Assembly (NCBI GenBank): GCA_943787575.1
Contig: CALSMY010000003.1
Location: 62,001-126,000 of the forward strand
Source of the DNA: an uncultured Opitutales bacterium
GTDB taxonomy: Bacteria; Verrucomicrobiota; Verrucomicrobiia; Opitutales; Seribacteraceae
Reading direction: 5' to 3'
Length of the DNA: 64,000 nt
Part shown: positions 46,935 to 56,453 of the stretch, in pieces
Layout of the letters: every line of letters starts with the position of its first letter
Position numbering within the stretch: the stretch's first letter is position 1
Position numbers and translations under genes: made by a program
Notes under the pieces: model-generated
What the model saw: the letters and a program-made list of their open reading frames with translations, nothing else
Told to the model about the DNA's origin: nothing
Database searches by the model: none

Positions 46935-49350
46935 TTAGCGGACAAACAAAAATTCATGGCTATTAAGGAGTACCCAAGCGATATCTTTGTGAGTATCGTT
47001 GGACCCAATTTGTTTAATCATGTCTGTGAAATCTGTCATTTCACGAGAGGTTGGCTTCCTTTGAAGAATAGCTTTGAAGGCAAAGTTAACCTGAGCAGTC
47101 ATCGAGGGCTGCCCAGCTAATTTCTTCATAAAGTTTGAATTGGCATTACTTACAATGTTTCTCTCAACATAACCATTCATGACTGCCAAAACTTGATCAA
47201 CTGCAGCTTGCTTGTGGGATACTTGGATTTGGTCTCTTGGGGAACCTCCAAATTGACGGATAAAATGGCCGGCAGGTGCAGGGTGACCGACTTCAGATGC
47301 ACGAAGAGAGTTAGGGTCACGTGTCGGAGTTCCCCTTCTTTCATAGGAACCTGATGACGCACCTTTGGTGCTGTCCGCCATCATCTCATCATCCATCATC
47401 ATTTCGTCCATTTTGGGGAGGTTGGCTACAAATTGATCCTTACAATTGTCGCAACAGAATGCAACCGTTTCACCCTTCTCATTTTTGGCGGTGATGCTTG
47501 GGTCTGCTGCTCTTCCGGGTCTGATTGGGCAATTTTCATTAATTGGTTTGGACATAGGCTTGTTATCCATGGCTTTTACCATTTCTGCACTGGCGCCAGG
47601 TGGAGGAAACCCAAGCTTATCCATGAAAATTTCCTCAGCTGTCATGTTGATGTATTTTTGGTACTGATCAAAACCACCATCTCCAAATCTTGAGTTAATG
47701 CGATTGTCCAAATCTGTATAGTTGAGAGCGACAAGCGAGTCCCATAATTGTTCCCCTGACATGCGTTCGACAACTGGTCCTTGGTAAAAATAGGGAACAG
47801 CACCTCTCTTGGGGTTGTCTGGATTAGGGCCAGATATTACATGCTTAACCTCTACTGGCATTGTTTCGTCCTTAGTATCCCGTGCAGTAATTTCGCGGGT
47901 TGGAGATTCGCGTTGGAAGGCCCGGGTATTGTAAAGAATTCGGAGGAATTCTTTCATATCGTAGTCCAATGCCACCATGATTTTTTCCAAGTGAAGCATG
48001 AGTTCTGGTTCGGTGGGCATAGTATCGTCAAACATGTTATCCACGGGCTCGATTAACCCGATTCCAAAAACGGATTTCCACAACCTGTTAGCAATTACTA
48101 CAGTAAAACGTGGGTTGTCTGGAGAGGCTAACCAACTGGCGTAAGAAGCCCTAGAACCTTTTTCTTGTAAGTTTTCGTCTAACTCAACAGCGAGACCGAA
48201 GATGGTATTAGCTTTTACTTCCTGCCCGGGTTGGGCGTTGTCGTACTGGTAGTCATTGGGCAAGTTGATCTTCCCTTTACCCATGTCATCCATGCCACGA
48301 TTTAAGAGTTCTCCTAAACTTCTGGTAAGTCCTCTACGGCGGTTACCAAGTGCCGCTCTCTTCCTTACTTTTTCATCGTCACTTAAACTTGGATCGTTGT
48401 TAACTTTTTGTTGCTCCTCATTGATCCATTGCCCGACAAGACTGGAATACTTGCCAAATTCAGTGGATTCATTGTTTCTGGGGCGATGTGCACCATAGGT
48501 GTAGGCGGCCATTTCATAAAATTGTTTCTGGGTCCAACGGTCAAATGGGTGGTCATGGCATTGGGCACATTCAAGGCTGGTTCCTAGGAATACACGGACA
48601 GTGTTCGCCATGCTGTCCAATCCCATTCCAATATCCCGGTAAAAGTAGCCTACTCCGCCATTGCCTCTAACCCAAAGAGGTCCGGTTGCAGCGAGCATGT
48701 CATGCACAAAGAGGTTGTAGGGTTTGTTTTCAGATAGGGATTCTTTGATATGCATTATGAAAGGAACACCATCGGGTCCTCTGTCAACTGAACCGCTAGC
48801 TCGAAGGATATCTGCCCAGTAAATGAACCAGTTGTGCACATATCCCTCGGAGGCTAAAAGTTCATCGATTAAAGCCTTCCTAGCACTGGAAGTACGCTTG
48901 GACATATACGCATCTGTTTCTTCAATGGTGGGAATTCTTCCGATAATCTTTAGGTAAGCTCTGCGTAAAAATGTTTCATCATTAATTTTCTTATTAGGTC
49001 TTTGACGATAGGACTTTAGCCTACGGTCAATCTTTTGATCAATTGAGTCGGTAAATGTTTGCAGAGTACGATCGTTCAATGGCTTTTTGAACTTAGGCAG
49101 GGCATCGTGGTTGGGCGGGAAATTGTTTTTAACGAATGCCTGATCGTCTTCAGTGAAAATGTCTAAACTTATGCGAAAAAGCTGAAGATCGCTGGTACGC
49201 TTCATCAGTACATCACCATCCTCAAAGTACTTTATAACAGTTCCGCGTATAACTTGACCGTTTTTGGAGCGGAAATCTCGGTCGGTTATTGCAAGTAAAC
49301 TGGAAAAAAAGAGGATGAAACTAAGAATAGATACTGATTTTCCTAAACAT
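46935..49350 (-). CDS. DUF1549/DUF1553 protein with a YHS/TRASH-like insertion, apparent frameshift in signal peptide
   Basis: The ORF (756 residues) holds DUF1549 (FLRRAYLKIIGRIPTIEETD, GTSLECAQCHDHPFDRW) and DUF1553 (FTVVIANRLWKSVFGIGLIEPVD, VERMSGEQLWDSLVAL). Its listed start cuts an N-terminal module: upstream, in frame, are RDFRSKNGQVIRGTVIKYF (an Sla1-like domain as in the cytochrome partner) and a hydrophobic signal SILSFILFFSSLLA. This joins to ATG 49350 (MFRK) if one A of the AAAA at 49338-49341 is extra. Between the DUFs and C-terminal part, CPIRPGR to CCDNCKDQF resembles a metal-binding YHS/TRASH domain. First gene of the operon. Confidence 0.75.
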
Positions 49351-49572
49351 ACGTTAAAGATGCTTTAGGTTACATATGTATTGCAAGCGGAAAAAGCCTC
49401 AAAATTGGATTTAAATCCAAGGACTCACCAGTGCCTAAGATCTGGAAGTTTTAACATTAATGAAATCAACGAAAGTGTAATAGATATTGTATTCCCATCG
49501 TTATTTACTTTTATTTTTCCAAGCATGTTGCCAAGCTGCCTCTTTGGCCATATGAATGACGATCTTTAGCCT

Positions 49573-51898
49573 ATGTTTACAGAATTATTTGGTTCATCCC
49601 CATTCAAAGGTAAAGTTTGTTTTTATACGATTTTACTAATGATTTTTCTGACGGTTTTAAATTGCTCGGACTCTGGTAAAGATCATCTGCAAGTACCTGT
49701 CAGTACATGATAATAAAAATTATCTTGTTGATCAGTATGTCGGTGCAGAAGCTTGTGCGGAATGTCATGACCAAGTGCATGAAAAATGGGAGGGGTCCCA
49801 CCATTTTCATGCTATGGAATTGCCCAACGAGCAAACAGTCCGTGCCGACTTCAATGGTTCTACATTTGAGAATTATGGAGTTACTACCAAATTTTTTCGT
49901 GAGGAGGAAAAATACTTGGTGGAAACTGAAAACCAGGAGGGGGAACTGGAAACCTTTGAGGTTGCTTACACCTTCGGGTGGGAACCTCTTCAGCAATACC
50001 TAATTAAATTTCCTGATGGTCGGCTTCAGGTACTACCTACTTGTTGGGATGTCGAAAAAAAGGAATGGTATCATCTTTACCCGGACGAACGCATTGCTCC
50101 GGAAGATCCATTGTTTTGGACCCGTTCCCTACAGAACTGGGATCATATGTGTGCCGATTGCCACTCGACAAACCTACATAAGGAATTTGATTTTTCCACG
50201 CAGGCTTTTTCCACAAAATATTCTGAAATTAATGTGGCCTGTGAATCTTGTCATGGTCCCGGAGCTGAGCATGTCGCCCAAGCGAAATCCGGTGCAGGGT
50301 GGGCTGGTATTGCTGATTTTGCTTTGGCAGATATTAATTCCACAAATGTAGCTCAAATCGAATCATGCGCCAAATGCCATGCGAGAAGGTCCATGGTTCA
50401 TCCTGGGCACCATGCGGGCAATCGTTTCCTTGACCATTTCCTTCCCGAGGTTACGCAACCTTGGTCACCTGAGATGCAGGTTCCTACTTACCATGTAGAT
50501 GGTCAAATTGACGATGAGGTCTATGTTTACGGCTCTTATATTCAGAGCAAGATGTTTCATCAGGGGGTCAAGTGTACCGATTGCCATGATGCCCATACCA
50601 CCAAGCTGCATCATTACGATAATCAGCTTTGCACCCGCTGCCATACCCCAGATGATAAAAACCCGGCCGGTTTTGATAATCCGGGGCACCATTTTCATGA
50701 GATGGGCACAAAAGGGGCTAATTGCGTGGAATGTCACATGCCTCATAAAAATTACATGGTTATTGATGCCCGCAGGGATCATAGTATTCGCATTCCCCGC
50801 CCGGATCTATCCGCAAAATTCGGGCATCCCAATGCCTGTAATAATTGCCACTCAGATAAATCTTTCGATTGGGCGGCAGGTGCGATTGAGCGAATAAAGG
50901 GACCAGTTCGGCCTAAAGAGGCTCGTCATCCCGGTGCTTTTCATGCCTATCGGTCCGGTGCTCCTGGGGCGGAAAAACTTTTACTTGCGGCAAGCCAGGA
51001 CGAGTCTGCTCCAGCCTTCACCCAATCAGGAGCTTTATTGGCATTACGTTCATTTATAAGCGAATCATCCACAGAGGAAGCCGTTCGGCAACTGGATTCC
51101 AATCAATCGGTTGTTCGGGTTGCCGCGGTGTCCAAATTGGAGAGTTCAGAACCATCTGATTTGTATCAATATTTAGTCCCGATTCTCCGGGATTCTGTTC
51201 GGGCGGTTAGGACTGAGGCTGCCCGTGTCTTGGCCACATTGCCAAGGTCATACTTTAAACAGGAAGAGCTAACTCTATTTGATGGGGTCTTAGAGGAACT
51301 CAAATCTCGTTATAATAGCAATTTGGATCGAGCTGAGTCCCATCTTTCCCTGGGGATTTTGGAGGAAAACCAAGGAGAACCTGCCAAAGCCGAGCGTCAC
51401 TACCGGAATGCTATCGTCAGGGACGATCTTTTTGTACCGGCGAGAATGAACCTCGCCACTTTGCTGAGTGCATCGGGTAGGGTGGTGGAAGCCGAAGAGT
51501 TGCTCCGCGAATCTGCCCGTATCCAGCCCACCTGGGGGCAGGTACATTACTCGCTTGGTTTGCTTCTTGCCGAAGATGAGAATCGCTTGCCCGAAGCCAT
51601 TCGTTCCTTGGAGCGTGCTTCCTGGCACTGGCCTGAGAATCCCCGGGTAACCCACAACCTGGCGATAGCTTACTGGCAAAGCAATCGAGTGGAGGATGCA
51701 GTTCGTTCATTTGAGCAATCCATTCGGCTCCAGCCCAATAATCCTGAATTCCTTCAGCGAATAAGCGAATTACTTGCTCAAAATGATCGCTGGTCCGACG
51801 CACTGCCTTACCTTCGCAGGTTGGTTTTGCTGGTACCAAACGAACCCCGTTTTAAATCATTTCTTTCCGAAGCGAAAAGGCAGTTGGGTTTAAAGTGA
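49573..51898 (+). CDS. octaheme cytochrome c lipoprotein with HEAT and TPR repeats, apparent frameshift
   Basis: The ORF track begins inside the gene at a GTG (49775). The upstream frame carries the first heme site (VGAEACAECHDQ) and, one base shifted near 49705, a lipoprotein signal starting at ATG 49573 (FLTVLNCSDSG). Eight C-x-x-CH sites follow in order: CAECH, CADCH, CESCH, CAKCH, CTDCH, CTRCH, CVECH and CNNCH. After about residue 430 come HEAT-like helices (VRQLDSNQSVVRVAAVSKLE) and TPR repeats (PTWGQVHYSLGLLL, PRVTHNLAIAYW) to the C-terminus. Periplasmic multiheme electron transfer is likely; substrate unknown. A strong terminator follows. Confidence 0.8.
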
Positions 51899-51982
51899 GT
51901 ATTAAGGTGGCAGAATAAACTCCTGAAATGCTCTTGGAGTTCAATACTCTTTGCCCTTTCAATTTAAAAATTAAAGAAAAAA

Positions 51983-52026
51983 CCTCCCTCGGCGACCAAA
52001 GTCATACCGAGGGAGGAGCCTTTTTG
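51983..52026 (+). terminator. rho-independent terminator after the octaheme cytochrome gene
   Basis: CCTCCCTCGG and CCGAGGGAGG form a perfect 10-base GC-rich stem around a 14-base loop, followed by AGCCTTTTTG. It lies 85 bases after the stop. The rest of 51899-52226 is AT-rich and shows no other feature. Confidence 0.88.
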
Positions 52027-52226
52027 AACTGATGATCCCGTTAGTAAGCGGGATCTTATAACTGTATAATTACCATTCATTCCAATAATCCTACTTGTCA
52101 AAATAAAAGCTAAATATTTCTAATTAACTCCATTAGTATTATTAATTTACTAATTTTGTCGTATTTTTGCACCAAGGTAGATGCAATAATCTTGCAAAAA
52201 GACCAAAGTTACTCAGTTATTAGGCT

Positions 52227-52706
52227 ATGTCTTTTTTGTCTTCAGCACACCATATTCACCACCATCATAGTAGTTGGTTGGATCGTTTAGGTGGAAGTTT
52301 GGCTTTAATATGTGCAGTTCACTGTTTGTTCACCCCCATGCTTGTTGTTTGCCTGCCATTAATTGCTTCGACCTTTTGGGTAAATGAAAGTTTTCACTTA
52401 TGGATGCTTGGTTTGGTTGTACCACTCACCGCATTATCCATGTTTCTTGGTTGCCGGAAACATCACGACCGCGTGATTATTGGATTGGCGGCAATTGGGA
52501 TATCCTTTCTCGTCACTGGAATCATCTGCGGATTTGTCCTTGGACACAGTTGTCATACGCATTGCCAGGACCATCAATCAATTCTTTCTTCCAGTTTCTT
52601 TCCACACGGGTGGGAGTCTTTTTTTACCACTTTGGGCGGTGGGTTTCTTGTTTTTGCACATATCAGGAATTACCGAATGTGTAGAAAGTCTAGTTGCGAT
52701 CACTAG
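52227..52706 (+). CDS. MerC domain-containing membrane protein
   Basis: 159 residues. His-rich N-terminus (AHHIHHHHSSW), then LGGSLALICAVHCLFTPMLVVCLPLIA with the MerC-type Cys-x-x-His-Cys in the first helix, further helices near 55-75 and 82-105, and a cysteine/histidine-rich segment (GHSCHTHCQDH). MerC proteins transport mercuric ions; stand-alone relatives in environmental bacteria are of unknown metal specificity. No merA, merR or merP is visible. Confidence 0.75.
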   Translation: MSFLSSAHHIHHHHSSWLDRLGGSLALICAVHCLFTPMLVVCLPLIASTFWVNESFHLWMLGLVVPLTALSMFLGCRKHHDRVIIGLAAIGISFLVTGIICGFVLGHSCHTHCQDHQSILSSSFFPHGWESFFTTLGGGFLVFAHIRNYRMCRKSSCDH

Positions 52707-52764
52707 TATAATTAGCCCCTGTGGGGTTATTGGCTTTGGGTTAACTATTCTAATACACCTTTTA

Positions 52765-52793
52765 TATAAGCCTTGGAATTTTCAAGGTTTATA
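52765..52793. other. inverted repeat downstream of merC-like gene
   Basis: TATAAGCCTTG and CAAGGTTTATA form an 11-base stem with one mismatch around GAATTTT. No T-run follows on either strand. The remainder of 52707-52947 holds nothing else I can support. Confidence 0.3.
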
Positions 52794-52947
52794 GAGCCAT
52801 CCATCAATTGCTGGAATTTGTGCGAAATGCCAGTAGGGAAAAACGATACTTATTGATTGGATCTCACTTTAAACGCCAATGGGTTATCCCATTTGACCAT
52901 CTGGGATCCACCTACGTGGTGAAGGGTTTACTATACCGCAATAAAAA

Positions 52948-53023
52948 TGGAGCCACCTGTCAGGGTCGAACTGACGACATCCTCATTACAAGTGAGGCGC
53001 TCTACCAACTGAGCTAAGGTGGC
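52948..53023 (-). tRNA. tRNA-Thr (anticodon TGT)
   Basis: 76 bases on the minus strand: acceptor GCCACCT with AGGTGGC, D-arm GCTCAGTTGGTAGAGC, anticodon stem CCTCA/TGAGG with loop CTTGTAA giving TGT, T-arm with GTTCGACCC, discriminator T and encoded CCA. Confidence 0.95.
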
Positions 53024-53101
53024 GACCGTCATTTACACTACTCAAGAAAAATAAAAAATCAACTGGATAGTCGAGGTTTTTATCGTCCCATTCAAAATGC
53101 T

Positions 53102-53602
53102 TTAGGGTGAGTGGACTGCGATGGAGTCGTGGACGATTTCCTGTATTGTTCGGTTTGGGGAAAGCTTGGCCCGTTTGGATACTTCATGTGCCGTCTTGGT
53201 CAGTTGAGAGTTAACCAGTCTCTCCACTTCTGCCCAGCATGTTTCTTCGATATCTTTGGTGTAGGCCAATCTTGGGTCTGCTGTGATTAAGTGCGATTTT
53301 AAAAGACGTAATTTTGCTTTCTCCACATCCTTGGAAAAGCGCAAAGACAACCATTTGGATATTTGGTCTATACTCCAATCCTTGGCGGGTTCTTCACTTA
53401 GGGCAACCCATGGTTTTTGGCTTAATATACGATCATGCAATGATGTTTTTATTTCTAAAACTTCGAAGTAGAAGTCATTTACCTTTGCGGGTTTTAGCGA
53501 AGAAGTATGTGCGGGTCGACTGGATGAACAACCTACACTGAAGACCATTAAAAATACTAAGCCAATGCGCATATGCCTAATCAACAAATCCTTTCTTGTC
53601 AT
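53102..53602 (-). CDS. small hypothetical lipoprotein
   Basis: 166 residues. A lipoprotein signal (MRIGLVFLMVFSVGCSSSRP, lipobox SVGC) starts at an internal Met (53572), a possible alternative start. The mature part is helical and charged (DWSIDQISKWLSLRFSKDVEKAKLRLLKSHL, ETCWAEVERLVNSQLTKTAHEVSKRAKLSP). No family recognised. Monocistronic, with tRNA-Thr downstream. Confidence 0.55.
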   Translation of the reverse strand: MTRKDLLIRHMRIGLVFLMVFSVGCSSSRPAHTSSLKPAKVNDFYFEVLEIKTSLHDRILSQKPWVALSEEPAKDWSIDQISKWLSLRFSKDVEKAKLRLLKSHLITADPRLAYTKDIEETCWAEVERLVNSQLTKTAHEVSKRAKLSPNRTIQEIVHDSIAVHSP

Positions 53603-53684
53603 GTCAAATTAAGGAGGTCTCTTTGTGTACAAGTGTAATAACTTTTTGAAAAAAACTTGTAAATATGTAAATATGTATTTATAC

Positions 53685-53690
53685 TATAAT
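53685..53690 (+). promoter_or_regulatory. -10 element upstream of the repeat protein gene
   Basis: A perfect TATAAT hexamer 24 bases before the start codon at 53714, with a strong ribosome-binding site GGAGG at 53704. No convincing -35 at normal spacing; two direct AAATATGT copies occur upstream. Confidence 0.35.
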
Positions 53691-53713
53691 GTAACAACAA
53701 CTTGGAGGTTTAC

Positions 53714-54619
53714 ATGAAATTATTAAAATCAGTCTTCGTTCTAATTATCTCAATCAACTCATTTGTAAGCGTATTTGGTCAAAATGCTTACGAACCTGAT
53801 GAGTTTTATTCGTCCCAAGGAGAAAGTAACCTGAGGAATGGAAGTGATTCATTATCTGATTTGATAGGCAATCTCGATCGCTACAGTCGATTGGAGGATA
53901 ACGAAACCAAGAAGATGATAAAAGGTGGAGTTGCTCAGGTATCATGGGCTAAAATGAATAATGTTCGAAGGAATGTGGATCAGGCTAATTTGAAATTACA
54001 TTACGCACTTAATGAAGAAAAAAATGAATTAAGGTATATCTATGAGAGGAAAGCCCAAGCACGTGTAAATGAGCTCGCGGTAGCAAAAGCTTGGTGGAAC
54101 AGCCCAACCTGCAAGAGGGAAATACCTCGTAGGGATTGGTTTATGTTATCCTCTGAAGAGCGGGCGATGTACCGCCATAGATATATGCAATATCACAACC
54201 CAGAAATATTTGAGTCTATCAATGAGATGAAATTAGATATTCCAGAGTCCGAATATGCAATGGCATGGAATATTAGACACTTGAGTAACCCGGGAGTGCC
54301 AAGTTGGAAAGAGGTTAAAAATTTTAAATCTAAAAACAACTTTCGAAAGTCCTATTATTCTCACAAATTGGCGAAAGTTAATCCCAAAATTATTATTTCT
54401 GAGGAAGAATTTGCCAATGCATGGGAGATTGCCCAAATCGGAATAAGTAATCCTGTTCGTTGGGATCAGGTTTTAGATTCCACAAAGCAATCAGAATTTC
54501 GGAAAAATTATTTAGCACTAAGGGAAAAGCAATTGGACAGTTCGATTCTACCCCTTGGGCGTTCTAATGAAGATAATGCAGATATGGTCGCACTCGCATC
54601 TCTAAATACTAAAAAATAA
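53714..54619 (+). CDS. secreted protein with three internal repeats
   Basis: 301 residues from ATG 53714, which is preceded by TTGGAGG; the ORF start at 53702 is TTG. Signal peptide MKLLKSVFVLIISINSFVSVFG. The C-terminal 190 residues contain three diverged repeats of about 60 residues: AVAKAWWNSP then RHRYMQY; EYAMAWNIRHLSNPGVPSWKEV then FRKSYYSH; and EFANAWEIAQIGISNPVRWDQV then FRKNYLALRE. The shared pattern is A-x-A-W, a short turn, W-x-x-V/M and F-R-x-x-Y. The first repeat is the most diverged. I do not recognise the family. Confidence 0.6.
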   Translation: MKLLKSVFVLIISINSFVSVFGQNAYEPDEFYSSQGESNLRNGSDSLSDLIGNLDRYSRLEDNETKKMIKGGVAQVSWAKMNNVRRNVDQANLKLHYALNEEKNELRYIYERKAQARVNELAVAKAWWNSPTCKREIPRRDWFMLSSEERAMYRHRYMQYHNPEIFESINEMKLDIPESEYAMAWNIRHLSNPGVPSWKEVKNFKSKNNFRKSYYSHKLAKVNPKIIISEEEFANAWEIAQIGISNPVRWDQVLDSTKQSEFRKNYLALREKQLDSSILPLGRSNEDNADMVALASLNTKK

Positions 54620-54661
54620 TCTGACCTTTTATTAAATTGCAGAACACTTAGGTTTACCCAG

Positions 54662-55651
54662 TTAGGTTTCGCAAGAGAAGATTTTGCTTGGGCTAACCCA
54701 CTTTTCTAGAAGTTCGAAACAAGTATGCTTTAATCTTTTTTCCGTATTTTCGCGATAGGCAATAACTCCGCCCTTCGATTCCAAATCCGAAGCAAATAAG
54801 GGTTCTTCTGGGTAATGCTTTTCTATTTTTTTGAAGAAACCAGTAGGCATACGAAAAGCTCCGAGGCTAACCGAGTGAATGGTATGTTCAGGCAGGTCTG
54901 TAAAAATATTTTCAAAGAGCTTGGCATATCGATCCTTAAAATCTGTGCAGTCGATCAGCGGATCGATGCGCAGCCCAATCTTCCATCCCAGTTCTGCAAG
55001 TTGTAACATTGCCCGAATCCTGGCATCCACACTGGGCACACCATGTTCAAGTTGGGTACTAATTTCTTGCGGTGTGAAACTAAAGGCAACCACCGCCCGC
55101 TCCAAGGGTTCCCGGTCGCGAAGTACCCGGGTTGCTACGCTCTTGGTTCTTAATTCGATCCATGCATTGTCCAGTTTTTTAAAAAAAGGAAGGAAATGAT
55201 CGGCAAAGCCTGTAACTGACTCCAGGGCCAAACTGTCACAATCATAGCCGGAAAAAAACCAGCTCGGTTCCTCGGAGTTTTGAGAAGCACTTACAATTTC
55301 CTCTTCAAAATCCTCAAAGTTTACAAACATGAGGTAGTGGGCGGAGGGATACATACCTTGCAAAAAACAATACCTGCAGTCGTAAAGACAATTGAGCAGG
55401 TGTGAAAAATAGAAATTACGGGTTCCACCCACACCATAGCTTGGAGGGATTGGATGTATCAGTTTGCTTGTTTGTCGGGCAAGGATGAGGGCAGGTTTTT
55501 TTTTCTGAAGTCGAAAACTTTGGCCGGAGGGATTAAATACTTCTTTATAATGTGTACAGGGAAGAACTTTTGCCTGAGGAAACCTCGCCAGGATTTGACG
55601 GCTTCTGGGATGCTCGCGTACCCCGTCTTCCATGTATATTATTTCAATCAT
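54662..55651 (-). CDS. spore photoproduct lyase-like radical SAM protein
   Basis: About 329 residues from ATG 55651, overlapping the upstream stop (ATGA). The radical SAM cluster motif is HLLNCLYDCRYCFLQG (C-x-x-x-C-x-x-C), then FSGYDCDSLALESVTGFADHFLPFF and IELRTKSV, GLRIDPLIDC. This is the SPL family architecture. The organism shows no sporulation genes here; non-spore relatives may repair thymine lesions or act on another nucleic-acid adduct. Encoded with a nucleoside-phosphorylase-like gene, which suggests nucleotide chemistry. Confidence 0.8.
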   Translation of the reverse strand: MIEIIYMEDGVREHPRSRQILARFPQAKVLPCTHYKEVFNPSGQSFRLQKKKPALILARQTSKLIHPIPPSYGVGGTRNFYFSHLLNCLYDCRYCFLQGMYPSAHYLMFVNFEDFEEEIVSASQNSEEPSWFFSGYDCDSLALESVTGFADHFLPFFKKLDNAWIELRTKSVATRVLRDREPLERAVVAFSFTPQEISTQLEHGVPSVDARIRAMLQLAELGWKIGLRIDPLIDCTDFKDRYAKLFENIFTDLPEHTIHSVSLGAFRMPTGFFKKIEKHYPEEPLFASDLESKGGVIAYRENTEKRLKHTCFELLEKWVSPSKIFSCET

Positions 55652-56451
55652 CTGAATTGCCGGCTTGGTCCCATCCAAAGATTAATGCTCGAGATTACCT
55701 CAGCCCCATCCTTTGCGGATTGGGCGATAGATTCGATTTCTCCCAGGTATAAGCCGAGGGCATGGGCTTGACGGATTAAGTCGTGTAATTGATGAGACCT
55801 GGTGGATGAGAAATGATGAATCTCCCGAACTTTTTCATAGGTATTAGAGATCTCAGGCTCAAGCTGTATGGTAAGGCTGGTTTTTTCCATTTGATTCACA
55901 AGTAGGGCGATAGTCTCGAGGTGATTTTCGATCAATCTTGGTACCTCTTTTGGCGAAAAACTGGCAAGGGGAGAGCCTGGGTTATCTGATACAATTTTAA
56001 TGACCTGGACGAGTTCACGTGTGCTTACACTAAGCACAGTGGAGTAAAAGGCATGAGCTTCCATATCGTATCCAAGATCAGGCTCATAGAATGAACACGG
56101 TTGAGAACAGGTTTTTAGGCAGGTCACCGGAAAAGTGTGGTCATAAATTTGCGGTGGATAAAAGCAGTTTTCGCTTAAATCATCCTCGATCTTTCCGGCA
56201 AGAAATGGCTGTCCAATTTCCAAACTTCCGTGCCCGGCAATGCCCAGGTTTATCCATGCTTGGTTGGGAGTACTGCTTTCATTTTTTAAATAGTTAACAG
56301 CTTGAGCTGTTCGCTCACGCCCCATTCCTGAGATTACTAATTTATGATTATCTATTTGATAATATGGAAAGGGCTGTTTGCCGACTTTTTGCAAATCATA
56401 AAAATCAATAATGGGCTGGGCTTCCCCAGGAAACGCGATCACGAAGTTCAT
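55648..56451 (-). CDS. nucleoside phosphorylase/MTA-SAH nucleosidase-like protein
   Basis: 267 residues from ATG 56451. Family signals: NFVIAFPGEAQPIID start, ISGMGRERTAQAVNYL, WINLGIAGHGSLEIGQPFLAGKI and the substrate-binding YDMEAHAFYS (Met-Glu pair). The enzyme class cleaves the N-glycosidic bond of nucleosides. Its tight coupling (4-base overlap) with the SPL-like gene suggests it works on the same substrate or product. Substrate unknown. Confidence 0.7.
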   Translation of the reverse strand: MNFVIAFPGEAQPIIDFYDLQKVGKQPFPYYQIDNHKLVISGMGRERTAQAVNYLKNESSTPNQAWINLGIAGHGSLEIGQPFLAGKIEDDLSENCFYPPQIYDHTFPVTCLKTCSQPCSFYEPDLGYDMEAHAFYSTVLSVSTRELVQVIKIVSDNPGSPLASFSPKEVPRLIENHLETIALLVNQMEKTSLTIQLEPEISNTYEKVREIHHFSSTRSHQLHDLIRQAHALGLYLGEIESIAQSAKDGAEVISSINLWMGPSRQFR

Positions 56452-56453
56452 AC

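Noticed and set aside
49381-49569. 62-residue + ORF upstream of the octaheme cytochrome
   Set aside because: No ribosome site, no family motif, and it sits in the intergenic region before the real lipoprotein start at 49573.
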